From Ochotona curzoniae (Eukaryota > Chordata > Mammalia > Lagomorpha > Ochotonidae), in NCBI RefSeq assembly GCF_017591425.1, contig NW_024467106.1:28448501-28512500 (forward strand): a stretch of DNA of 64,000 nucleotides, given 5' to 3'. Below, piece after piece: positions 1 to 10,120 of the stretch. Position numbers and translations under genes: made by a program. The notes beneath the pieces are model-generated. The model saw only the letters and a program-made list of their open reading frames with translations. It was not told the origin of the DNA and ran no database searches. How positions within the stretch are numbered: the stretch's first letter is position 1; the number at the start of each line of letters is the position of its first letter.

Positions 1-125
1 GGCATCGCCTCGCCTCGACGGCCAATCAGGGTCGGGGGCGGAACTTCCCGCGGGAAAAGGCGGTGCGGCTGGGTGAAGCCGCCGCGAGCTGCGCGCTCGG
101 GATGGGCGTGAGGCGGCGCGGACTC
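1..125. promoter_or_regulatory. Truncated CpG-rich segment with CCAAT and GC boxes (possible neighbouring-gene promoter)
   Basis: The first 125 bases are very GC- and CpG-rich, then the composition drops sharply. A CCAATCAG box (22-29) sits next to GGGGGCGG (34-41), a pairing common in NF-Y/Sp1 promoters. In human, NANS lies downstream of ANP32B in the same orientation, so this could be the upstream edge of the NANS promoter with the gene reading left off the window. No NANS coding sequence is visible, so the assignment is synteny-based inference. Confidence 0.4.
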
Positions 126-261
126 CAAGCGGCTGAGGGAGAGCACTCTTCCGGGATTATGGGATGCTGGTTCGAGTCCAGCTCTAGGGTTGTGAACACT
201 GGTATTCTTTTTCGGTATGTGAAACAAGAAAATCATACAGAATTCCACGATCCAGCATCCT

Positions 262-516
262 GATGTAGTAGGCTAATCCTGTGCCTTGGGTTTTGGCATT
301 CCATATGGGTGCCGGTTTGAATCCTGGCTGCTGGTCCAGCCACCTGAATATGGCCTGGGAAAACAGAAAATGGCTCAGGGAGATCTAGAGGAAGCGCCTA
401 GCTTTGAATCAACCAGCTCTAGCTATTGCAGCCATTTGGGGAGTGATGGAGGACCTCTCTGTCTGTCCTTCTGTCTATAACTCTGCCTTTCAAATAAAAT
501 TAAAATAGATTTTTAA
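262..516 (+). mobile_element. Lagomorph C-type SINE (older, 5' incomplete)
   Basis: CCATATGGGTGCCGGTTTGAATCC gives the A/B-box region in shifted form, followed by a TTTGGGGAGTGA body and a TTTCAAATAAAATTAAAATA tail. The head is poorly preserved. Confidence 0.75.
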
Positions 517-1045
517 AAAATAAAGAACTCTGAGAACATGCATAGAAAGCTTTGGCCACAGGGATTGGTGTGTGTCCAAAGCCACTCACAAGGCCGGAGC
601 AAGGGCTGGGAATGAGGGCCCCGGAGTACCTCTCAGGTCAGCAGTTTCACACAGATGAGAAGTAGGTTCATCCCAGGCCCCCTCACCAGAGCTGAAAAAC
701 GAAGCCACAGCCTATGGCCAGAAGAGGAGGAGGGGGCTGACATCTAGCTGGGATCGGATGAACCTTTCCCTGCAACACAGGTCAAACTGCTGGAGGAGAG
801 GGTGTGCCCTGGACCAAACAGAAAAACAGCCAGACTCAAGTCATGGAGAACTCACTCGGTGTGGATCCTGAGGACCAGGGACCAGAGGGTCCAGGGGGCA
901 CGGAGCGTCCAGGAGAATGAAGCCCAGACAGAGGTCAGTGGACTCAGGACCCCTGGGAGACACATGATGAGGGGGCAGAGGGGGAGGTGAAGAAACAGAA
1001 GGTGAGAAGCTGACTTTTGAGGGGAAGAGAGTGTGTGGGGGAGCT
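517..1045. other. Intergenic, nothing recognised
   Basis: The sequence is purine-rich and unique-looking. Short open frames here show no family features. Confidence 0.5.
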
Positions 1046-1366
1046 GGCATGATGGCTTAATTGGCTAATCCTCTACCTTCAAGCACCAACATACCATATG
1101 AGTGCCAGTTTGTGTCCCAGCTGCTCCACTTCCCATCCCACTCCCTGCTGTGACCCAGAAAAGCAGTAGATGGCCCAAAGCCTTAGCACCCTGCACACGA
1201 ATGTGGAAGGCCCGAGAAAAGCTCTAGGCTCCTGGCTTCGGATCAGCTCAGCTCCAGCATTTGGGGCCATTTGGGGAGTGAAGCAACAGATGGAAGATCT
1301 TTCTCTCTGTCTGTTCTTGTCTCTGTAAATCTGTCTTTCCAATAAAAATAAATATATCTTTTTAAA
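1046..1366 (+). mobile_element. Lagomorph C-type SINE
   Basis: The copy is full length, from GAGCTGGCATGATGGC to CCAATAAAAATAAATATATC. It carries the usual CCATATGAGTGCC and GGGGAGTGAAGC body motifs. Confidence 0.85.
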
Positions 1367-1949
1367 CGGACACTGGGGGATTCTGTGCTGAGGGCGTCTA
1401 AGGAAGTGCATGTTGGAGAGCAAGAGGAAGCAGCCAGAGGAAGGAGGGCGGTGGAAGTGGCTTCATTCACACACCATGTGGGTGTGCCATGGCAGGCAGT
1501 GGGGATTTTTTCTTTGATTCCAGTGGTCTTTCATATCCCTGCATGAGGCAGAGCAGCTGGCCCTGGTCACAAAGAAAATAAAATCCAGCACTCGTCACTT
1601 TGGACTTTGTGGTTTCTTCTAGTTTGTGAAACGAGGGTTGTTAAGGGGAAAACAAAAAAAAGAAGCCACGTTGAGAAACTGCAGCCTTCCCCCAAGCAGC
1701 ACCTGAGGCTGATGTTAGGCGTGCTAAGGAAGCAAGTGCCAGGAATCAGAGCAGGGCTCTACCAAAGTCAAGAGGAAGGAACACAGCCTTTTCTTCTTGG
1801 ATGAGGAATCTTGGGTTCAGTGTATTCAAACCTAAACCTAGGCTAGGGCAGGACTCTCCCCTGTCACTTGCAGGTGAGGCCAGGGAAGAACTTCATTTTG
1901 GAAAAGCAGGTTCCCAGAGGATGAGGTAATTATGGGTGGAGGTTGAGGC
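1367..1949. other. Intergenic, nothing recognised
   Basis: No coding or repeat signature was recognised apart from the AAATAAAATCC stretch near 1575. Confidence 0.5.
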
Positions 1950-3742
1950 TGGAGGTCCAGTGGCCATGTATGAGCTGTGTCTGGGTGTGGACCAGGCTTG
2001 GCTGGCATGTAACACCCAACAGTAAAAACTGGAATGGGTGAAGGCTAGTCAGGAAAGGCCGCTCACTGTTCCTGCTAATACAGGAGGTAGACTAAGTAGG
2101 GCTGGTCCATGGAAAAACTGGTGTACGCGAGATGTGGTAGTGGGAGAGGTTCTGGTGGAGAAGCTTGGGGAACTCCTCTGTCAGGAGACAGTCCCTATAG
2201 GTGAGTGCAAAAATCACGACAGGGAGCAGCCCGAAGCAGGCCAGGGAACAGTACCCACCAGTATACACTTGGTGCAGGTAAGGGGGTGAAATCCAAATTC
2301 CAGAATGGAGTGTGGGTCAGGCCAGGTTAGGCCACAACACAAATCAATTCTCTGAAGGCCAGGACTGGGGGCTGGCTGGGCTGGGCTAGGCTGTAGCCCC
2401 TACCAGCATGAGTTGGAACTGGGGGTGGGCCAGGCCTGGCCAAGCTGCAGCACCCACTGGCAAATGCTGAGGAGAGGCAGACCATGCCAGACTCAACTGC
2501 AGCACCCAACCAGCACACGTGAGACCCAGGGAGTAAAGGAGCAAAGCCAGTAGGGGGCTGTGGAGGGGCTCCCCTGCTGCACCAGCACTCCCACTGGAAA
2601 GCGCAAGTTGAGATGGGAGCAGACCAGGCCAGGCAGGGCTACAGCACTTGATGGCCTTGTGTGAGCTGGATCAGGGGAAAGTCAAGCTGAGCTGACTTCC
2701 TACTGGTGCATGCATAAACCAGAGTGATTGTGGGTTGGATGTGCTTTGTCGCAGCATCAGCTGGCAGATGCTGGCACAGGGGGCAAATTCTGTCAAGTTA
2801 AACTGCAGAACCATCTGGAAAGTGCAAGATCTGGGAGTGGGAATGGGCACAGTAGGGAAACAGTGGCCATCTCCCTCTTGGGTTGCCACGCCGACTGGTA
2901 TGCATGAGAACCAGGACTGGGGCTGGCATGGCTAGACAGAGAGTGGCACCCACCAGCAGGTATGTGGGCTGGATAGTGGAATTGGTTAGGTCAAACTAGG
3001 CTTCAATGCCCATTGACAAGTTTGAGAGCAGAATGGGATGTGGGACATTCTGGACCAGTCGGCTACACATATTGGCAAACACAGAAACTAGGACGGGGGC
3101 AGGCCTGGTGCAGGTTATTGGGAGTCACCCCAAGTAAGTTGCAGCTCCCACTAGTGTCTGTGAAGGCCAAATGTGTGGTGGGCAGGATTGGGCTGGGCTG
3201 TAATATCCATTGGGTTGTGTAAAAGACAGGGTTGGAGACAAAACTGACCCAACAATTGCAACCACCAGCATGTGCATAAGCTGACTAGGGCAATGGACTG
3301 TGCTAGACCCTATATTGGCAAGCACACACAAGAATCAGGTCTGGGGTCACCTCAGATGAAGTTTCTGTGGGGATTCTCCCAATTGAATTACTGGACTCAG
3401 AACCCCAATCATGGAGAGAATTGCAGGTTCCGTGGTCTGATGGTGGAGTGCATGTGTCAGAGCTGGGCTTCCTCAGTGGATTAGAGCAGTGGCCAGCATA
3501 TCCAGGTGCACATGGAGGATGTGGCAGTGCATTGGAGTCTATAGAGGACATCCGGTGCCATAGGAGAGGACAGAAGACAGAATAAATTGATCAACTGCCC
3601 CACCCAAGTGTTGGCAGTGAATGACTGGGCAAATGAAGACTGAGGTGGTCTTTGTCAGCCAGTGTATTCTGGAGAGATTTCATTGTGCTTAGAGTGGCAA
3701 GATCGGCAGTAATTTAGAACTGCTGAACTATCAAAACCTCAT
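1950..3742 (+). repeat. GC-rich degenerate tandem array with L1-like 3' segment, copy A
   Basis: Units of about 45-70 bases recur, each built around a CAGCACCCACTGG-like core plus GCCAGGCC/GGCTGGGC runs and an ...ACCAGGACTGGGG segment. From about 3230 the array gives way to a non-repetitive segment that matches, in inverse orientation, 58480-58780 over several hundred bases. It then reaches GCTGAACTATCAAAACC, which is shared with the short L1-like 3' end at 47.9 kb. The element is cut off at about 3742, where a SINE tail begins. Confidence 0.75.
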
Positions 3743-3835
3743 GAGCCAGACCAGTTGGGGAGTGAATCAATGGACAGAAGATCTTCTCTGTCCTCTTTTT
3801 TGTATATCTGCCTTTCCAATAAAAAAACAGTAAAC
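3743..3835 (+). mobile_element. C-type SINE, 3' fragment
   Basis: Only the last 90 bases remain, from GTTGGGGAGTGAATC to CCAATAAAAAAACAG, joined directly to the truncated end of the GC-rich element. This suggests a deletion or recombination junction. Confidence 0.75.
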
Positions 3836-3933
3836 TAAATGTGCAAATTAATTTATGATTGGAAGATGAATGGAGTGTTGGGAAAGCAACTGGTAAGGAG
3901 ATCTACTTCAAATGCATGATCAGGAAGAAGTAT

Positions 3934-3970
3934 ATATATGTATTTATATATAAATATATATATATATACT
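3934..3970. repeat. (TA)n-rich microsatellite
   Basis: TATATATATG and TATATAAATATATATATATA runs lie just before an antisense SINE tail. Confidence 0.85.
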
Positions 3971-4170
3971 TTTATTTTTTTTGGATAGATTTAGAGAGGA
4001 CAGAAAGATCTTTCATCTACTGATTCACTTCTGAAATAGAAACAATGGCTGGAGCTGAGGCAACCCGAAGCCAACAGCCTGGAACTTTTTCCGGGTCTCC
4101 CATGCAGATGCAGGCTTCCAAGGCTTTGGGCGGTCTTGTAGTGCTTTCCTGTGGGCCATCCTCAGTGCAT
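3971..4170 (-). mobile_element. C-type SINE, diverged
   Basis: Antisense SINE body motifs are present (GGTCTCCCATGCAG, CAAGGCTTTGGGC), with heavy divergence. The copy fades out before the head. Confidence 0.65.
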
Positions 4171-4939
4171 TCATTGCCAAGGAACTTCTTTCTGGATTCC
4201 CTCATCTACAGTCAGGGACAGTCACCACCAGATGGCAGTGGTGAGGGTTGTTCTAGAACAACTGGGTAAGGCCTGGTTCTTATGTGCCCAAATCTTTAGA
4301 GGGATCTCAAGCCTGGCCTCTCTCCCCGGCCCGCAGCTTGGCAGGACTTTATCCCTGTCACTGGCCTCATCTTCTAGTGGGGCTATCCCTCCCCACTGCC
4401 CAGTTTGGACAGGGGGATCTACCTTGTATCTACACCTCCTCTTGTAACTTCAGAATTCCCAAAGCTTTAACAGCTTCCACTCATCTCCCTTCAGTCTGCC
4501 TTTGAGAATCTCACTCATTTGCAGGGCACCCACAGGATCCTCAGGAGAGATTCCTTGATCGTTAGCACCAGCCTGCTCATCCACAGCTGACACAGAACTC
4601 AGGGGGTTGCAGACATTGCTTAGCAGAGTTCAACCTGGGAAGCTGTGAAAAGATGCTGCAGAGCCCTGGCCTCCAGGTGATGTAAAACACAACCAGCATC
4701 TCTTCAGCCTTGCTGGGATGTCTGAAAGTGCAAAGATAGACTCATCGGATGTGGGTCTCTGCATCTCCCTTCAAAGCTGTCCCAAGCATAATCTCTCAAC
4801 TCAAAATCTTCTTTGGATTCCTGCACACGACAGTCATCAGGAAAGGCAAGCCCAAGACTGTCGGCCTGGACAGTCATCTTGCTTGAGATTCCCTTACGTG
4901 TCACAGCCCTCTGAGCTATACAGATCCTTGCTTTGTCTG
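4171..4939. other. Intergenic, nothing recognised
   Basis: Unique-looking sequence. Open frames of up to 98 codons lack family features. Confidence 0.5.
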
Positions 4940-5130
4940 TCCACCTTCTCCCAGTTCCACTCCCTTTCTTAATCCCTGCCAACCACCAAGCTGTTTTCTA
5001 GCTCTACAGTTGAGTCATTTCACAGATGTTCTAGGAATCGATCCATGCAGAATGTAGTTTTGGGGGATCAGCATCATTTCCTGGAGATTCATACAGACCA
5101 ACACGTGCACCAACGTATGCCCCTGGAGGC

Positions 5131-5450
5131 CTGAGTTCTGATGTGGCTAGCTAAGCCACTGCTTGTGACACTGGCATTGCACCATGGAGTGTCAACTTGA
5201 GTCCTGGCTGCTGTTTCCAGATCCAGCTTCCTGCTGACACGCCTGGGAAAGCAGCAGAATATGTCTGAAGTACTTGAGCACCATTGTGTGGAGACCAGAA
5301 TGGAGTTCATGGCTCCTGGAATAAGCCAGGCTCAGGCCTGGCCGTTACAACCATTTGGGAAGTGAACCAATGGATGGAAAGTTTCTCTCTCTCTCCCTCT
5401 CTCTGTATCATGTTCTGTCTTTCAAATAAATAGGTAAACAAATATTTAAA
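5131..5450 (+). mobile_element. Lagomorph C-type SINE, older subtype
   Basis: This copy has the GTGGCTAGCTAAGCCACTGC head and a TCTTTCAAATAAATAGG tail, an older variant than the CCAATAAAAATAAATAAATC type. Confidence 0.75.
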
Positions 5451-5555
5451 ATAAGCCAACTGATGCATCACAATTTTATTTCATCATTTAGCCATTGAAA
5501 AATATCTGGGGTTAATACACATAAAACTGCTCTAAACCTTTGGGAATACATTTTT

Positions 5556-5873
5556 AAAAAAGATTTATTTTATTTTTATTGGAAAGGCGGATATACAGAG
5601 AGGAGAAACTGAGAGGAAGATCTTCCATCCGATGATTCACTCCCCAGGCGGCTGCAACAGCTGGAGCTGAGCCAATCCGAAGCCAGGAGCCTCTTCTGGG
5701 TGTCCCATATGAGTGCAGGGTCCCAAAGTTTTGGGCCATCCTCAATTACTTTCCCAGGCCACAAGCAGGGAGCTGGATGGAAAGTGGAGCTGCCGGGATT
5801 AGAACCGGCGCCCATATGGGATCCCGGGCGTGCAAGGTGAGCACTTTAACCACTGAGCCATCGCGCTGGGCCT
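5556..5873 (-). mobile_element. Lagomorph C-type SINE, young, with target-site duplication
   Basis: The antisense copy is full length, with little divergence, ending ATCGCGCTGGGCC. It is flanked by GGGAATACATTTTT on both sides (about 5541-5554 and 5874-5887), a clear target-site duplication. Confidence 0.92.
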
Positions 5874-6167
5874 GGGAATACATTTTTTTCGTTTTTTTTT
5901 TAAATTAATTATTTAGTTAGTTTCTATTTCTTTTTTCTTTTTCTTTTTTGGAGGAATACTTTTTTGCATAAACACAAATTTTCGTTTCTCAAACACAATA
6001 ATCAATACTGTAATATCTGAATCATATGAAGTAGTTGCATGTTTATCTTTGTAAGAAACTGCCAGACTTTTCCAGAGTGGCTGTGATGTTTTACATTCTC
6101 ACCAGCAACATGTAATAAGTAAGTGTAAGGAAGTTCCTCTAGCATCCTCACTAGCATTTGGTATTTT

Positions 6168-6488
6168 TTTTTAAAGATTTATTTATTTTTATTTGAAAGA
6201 TCTTGCAGAAAGAGAAGGAAGAGACAGAGAGAGAGGTCAGCCATCTGCTGGTTCACTCTCCAAATTGCTTTAACAGCTAGAGCTGAGCTGATCCGAAGTA
6301 GGGAGCCAGGAGCTTCTTCCAGATCTTCCATGTGGAAGCAGGGGCCCAAGGCTTGGGTCATTCTCTGCTGCTTTCCCAGGCCACAGGCTGGATGGGAAGT
6401 GGAACAGCTGGGACACAAACCAGAGTCCATATGGGATCCCAGTGCCACAGGGTGGAGGTTTTGCTCACTTTGTTACAGTGCCAGCCTC
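6168..6488 (-). mobile_element. Lagomorph C-type SINE
   Basis: The antisense copy starts with AAAGATTTATTTATTTTTATT and runs through CAGGCCACAGGCTGGATGGG to the B-box complement region. Confidence 0.85.
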
Positions 6489-6574
6489 AAGGTTATGACT
6501 TTTTTTCTCTTTGAGATAAGTGTTCCATACCGAATCATTGTGATTTTAATTTGCACTTGTTAGCTCAGAAGTTT

Positions 6575-6890
6575 AACACCTCTTGTGTGTGATGGCTCAA
6601 TGGCTAAATCTTCACCTTGTAAGCACCAGGATCCTATACGGGCACGTTTGTGTCTCACTGCTCCACTTCCCTATCAGATCTCTGCTTATGGTATGGAAAA
6701 GAGTAGAGGATGGCCCAAAGCCGTGAGACTCTACAGCATGGAGACCCAAAAGCCCCTTGCTCCTGGCTCTATCCTGGCTCAGTTCCCCGTTGTGGCCATC
6801 TGAGGAGTGAACCAGTGGATGGAAGATGTATTTCTCTACCTTTCTCTCTCTGCAAATCTGATTTTAAAATAAATCTCTTTTAAAAAGAAA
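6575..6890 (+). mobile_element. Lagomorph C-type SINE
   Basis: A GTGTGATGGCTCAATGGCTAA head leads to a TTAAAATAAATCTC tail. The A-rich region to 6935 is probably its expanded tail. Confidence 0.85.
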
Positions 6891-6935
6891 TAGATCTTAA
6901 TAATAAAAATAAAGAATAAAAAACAAACAAAAAAT

Positions 6936-7659
6936 AAATAGATCTTGCTGGCATTTTGATAGACCTTGTATTCCCATATCAGTACAGGAAGATCATATGA
7001 TCATTTTATAATGCTCATCTGGACATGATGGAAAAATCATGAGGACACAGAAAAGTGCCAATCATAACAACATGGAGGCTGAGACAGGTGGGCTTGGAGT
7101 GGAGTGAAAACGCACCTGTTTTTCCCCCAGTGCCTCTGTGTCCCCACATGGGGTCTAGAAACCAACAGAAGCCAGCATGTTGAACTTGAAGATGCTCCCC
7201 AAATCCCTACTTAGGCTTCTTGCTGTGAAAAAAGAATGAAGGTGGGCAGGGGGCACTCCTTTTCACAGTAATCCCAGGACCAGTTACCTCTACTGTCATC
7301 CGGCCACAGCCATCCCTGACTTAAACAGAAAGTTGAATGAAAAGTGTCAGCTCATACAGAAACGCACCCCATTTAGACAGCATGACATTGCATGGGGAAG
7401 GGCTGATGTGGAACTCATGTCTGTGATGTCCCAAACTCAGTGGGTTCTTAGGAGCTTTAATGAGCAAGTGTGAGGATTTTATCCAGTACTTCCATTTGGA
7501 AGTGCACGGTTCATTTTCCTTCTTTAGCCACATCCCATGTTAGACAACTCCATGGGTGTGTGAAGACACCTACTGTTGTCAGCTTCAGGCTGTTGGATTC
7601 TGATTTTGGAGACTGCAGACCCATCGCCTTGGAATGATATGTATTATCTGCCACCATCT
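6936..7659. other. Intergenic, nothing recognised
   Basis: No repeat or coding signature was recognised. Confidence 0.5.
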
Positions 7660-7935
7660 TAAGATTTATTTATGTATTTATTCATTTATCTCATTTGAAA
7701 GGCAAAGGAGAGAAGGAGGGTGGTTTAGCTGCCATTCACAGGTTCACTCCCAAAGGCTTGCAATAGCCAGGAATGGACCAGGCTAAAGTCAGGAGCCGTA
7801 ATTCAATCTGGGTCTCCCACATGGGCCTTGGGGACCCGACCCAAGTACCAGAACTATCACATGCTGCCTCCTACAATCGCAGGAAGCTGAAGTCGGAAGC
7901 AAAGACAGGACCTGAACCCAAACATTCCAACATCA
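7660..7935 (-). mobile_element. Older antisense SINE
   Basis: TTTGAAAGGCAAAGGAGAG is followed by GGTCTCCCACATGGGC and CAGGACCTGAACCC. This is an older subtype with a tail ending in TTTGAAAGG. Confidence 0.65.
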
Positions 7936-8129
7936 AGGGCAAACAACAAGGAACCAGTGCAGGGCACCTACTGCCTGTTCAGCTTGGGGAGGGTTAATGC
8001 CCTTGCTGTGAACGGGGCAAGGACCATGCTGGCACAGATAGAGCCAGAGGTGGCAGTGTGGGCAAAGTTGAAGTGAAACGTGCAGGGGTGGGAAGCTAGG
8101 GCATATGGGGACAAGTGGCAGAAAGGCAG

Positions 8130-8380
8130 GCTGGAAGAGCTAGCATTATGGTATAGTGAGTTAAGCCTCCACCTGCGATGCCATAGAGGAACAAGTTCCA
8201 GCCCCAGCCGATACACCTGGGAAAGCAGCAGAAGACCCAAGTGCTTAAGCCCTGAACCCAGTGCGAGGTCTGGAGGAAGTTTCTGACTCCTGGCTTCAGC
8301 CTAGCCCAGCAATGGCTAGGGAGTGAACCAGTAAATGGAAGATCTCTAACACAGTCCTTCAAATAAATAATTTTTAAAAA
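8130..8380 (+). mobile_element. Older C-type SINE
   Basis: AGAGCTAGCATTATGGTATAGTG head and CTTCAAATAAATAATTTTTA tail. The following SINE is inserted immediately behind it. Confidence 0.75.
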
Positions 8381-8386
8381 GGAAGA

Positions 8387-8662
8387 AGGGCCCAGCGCAA
8401 TAGCGTAGCAGCTAAAGTTCTCACCTTGAACACACCAAGATCCCATATGGGCTCTGGTTCTAATCCTGGCAGCCCTGTTTCCCATTAAGTTCCCTGCTTG
8501 TGGACCCAGAAGCAACTCCAGGTTCCTGGCTTCTGATTGACTCAGCTCCAGCCGTTGTGGCCGTTTGAGGAGTGAACCATCAGACAGAACATCCTCCTCT
8601 GTCTCTCCTCGTCTGTGTATATCTGCCTTTCCAATAAAAATAAATAACAAATCTTAAAAATT
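8387..8662 (+). mobile_element. Lagomorph C-type SINE
   Basis: The copy runs from GGGCCCAGCGCAATAGC to CCAATAAAAATAAATAACAA. It lacks part of the AGTCGAGGACGGCCC middle segment, so it is internally deleted. Confidence 0.88.
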
Positions 8663-8758
8663 ATTTTTAAAATAAATTTTAAAATAAAAAAAATATTTAA
8701 ATATTTATTTTAATATTTAAAATTTTTATTTTATTTACAAAAATAAATAACAGATCTT
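8663..8758. repeat. AT-rich low-complexity tract
   Basis: Runs of AAATAAATTTTAAAATAAAA and its complement separate a plus SINE tail from a minus SINE tail. Confidence 0.8.
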
Positions 8759-9085
8759 TAAAAAAAAGATTTATTTTTATTGGAAAGGCAGATAATACAT
8801 AGAGGAGGAAAGACAGAGAGGAAGGTCTTTCATCAATGATTCACTCCCCAAGTAATCGCAATGGCCAGTGCTGCGCTGATCCGAAGCCGGGAGCCAGAAC
8901 TTCCTCCTGGTCTCCCATGCGGTGTAGGGTTCCAAGGCTTTGGGCCGTCCTTGATTGCTTTCCCAGGCCACAAGCAGGGAGCTGGATGGGAAGTGGAGCT
9001 GCCGGGATTAGAACCGGCGCCCATATGGGATCCTGGCGCGTTCAGGGTGAGGACTTTAGTTGCTAGGCCACGCCACCGGGCTCTT
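8759..9085 (-). mobile_element. Lagomorph C-type SINE, young
   Basis: Antisense and full length, with CGGGATTAGAACCGGCGCCC as the B-box complement and GCCACCGGGC at the head. It faces the preceding plus copy tail to tail. Confidence 0.92.
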
Positions 9086-9125
9086 AAAGTAAATCATAAA
9101 AAAAAAAAAAAAAAAAGGAAAAGGA

Positions 9126-9447
9126 AGGGCTCAGCGCAGTAGCCTAGTGGCTAAAGTCCTTGCCTTGTGTGTGCCGGGATCCCATAAGGGTGCTGGTTCA
9201 TACCTTGGTGGCCCTGCTTGCCATCTAGCTCCATGCTGGTGGCCTGGGAAGGCAGTAGAGGACAGCCCAAAGCTTAGCACGCTGCACTCACGTGGGAGAC
9301 TCCTGGCTCCTGGCTGCGGATTTGCACAGCTCTGGCCTTTGCAGGCATTTGGGCAGTGACTCAGTGGATGGAGGATCTTCTTCTCTGTCTCTTCTACTCT
9401 CTGTATGTCTGACCTTCCAATAAAAATAAATGAATCTTTTTTTAAAA
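9126..9447 (+). mobile_element. Lagomorph C-type SINE
   Basis: Full length from AGGGCTCAGCGCAGTAGCC to CCAATAAAAATAAATGAATC. It sits head to head with the previous minus copy across an A18 run. Confidence 0.9.
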
Positions 9448-10054
9448 TCCTTTAAAAAGGGAAAAGGAAGGAAAGGCAGGCTGAGAATGTGGGCTGGGAT
9501 CGGGTCTTGGTAGGATTGGATTTAGGCACCAGAAAAGCATGGGGTGCGGGTGGGACAGCAGCAGTGAAAGCTCTTTGCAGGGCCAGAGTCATTTACTTAG
9601 TGAAGACCCAGGGGAGGATGTCATTGGGAACTTGAATTTTCTTCTATTTCACCTGCTGACGTACCTGCACTATGGTGAGTTCTGGGTTTCAGAAGTCCCT
9701 TGACCTGTACAGGGGATAAGCATCCCCCAAATTGTTTCTGCAGTCCTATTACACCCTAGCCATCTCCCCAGAGCCACAAAGAGAGGGGAAGGAAGGTAGC
9801 CTTGCTTAGCACACAGGGCCCAAGGCCTTGGTTCTGCCATCTGAAAGGAGGGTCAGGGCCTGCCCAGGGCCTCCTCTAATACCAGCTTTGCACAACCACT
9901 CTTGGAGGTGTGTCTTGCATGCTCAAGCCCTAGCTAAATGCACGCTCTCACCAGCTGTCTCTAAGAGGCCCATGAGGGTAGGCCTCCCTAGGTCTTCTAT
10001 TTGCCCATCAGTGTCCAGCACTGGCACACTCACCAGGCTGGACCAGGAAGTGGG

Positions 10055-10120
10055 TCTGGCATGCCCAATTTACTGATGGGAAAACTGAACTCCGCGAAGC
10101 AGAGGGAGTTTTTTGAGTTG
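10055..10120 (-). mobile_element. MIR-like relic
   Basis: TTTACTGATGGGAAAACTGA matches the antisense MIR core phrase. Confidence 0.45.

Larger units (their letters stand above)
4940..6560 (+). mobile_element. Old L1 (L1M-type) 3' region, split by three SINEs
   Basis: The pieces 4940-5130, 5450-5555, 5874-6167 and 6489-6560 read in order as one ancient mammalian L1 3' region. Recognisable phrases are GGAGATTCATACAGACC, TAGCCATTGAAAAATATC, GTAAGAAACTGCCAGAC, TGGCTGTGATGTTTTACATT, CACCAGCAACATG and GATTTTAATTTGCAC. SINEs interrupt it at 5131-5450, 5556-5873 and 6168-6488. The recognition is from remembered consensus, not a search. Confidence 0.75.

Noticed and set aside
1950..3200. CRISPR-like or satellite array interpretation of the GC-rich repeats
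   Set aside because: Units vary in length and sequence without conserved repeats and unique spacers, and the same array recurs at other loci as part of a dispersed element.
8096..8650. 184-codon minus-strand frame
   Set aside because: It spans two SINE copies in antisense; the peptide (GLPHGCRVPRLWAVLDCFPR-type) recurs at most SINEs in the window.
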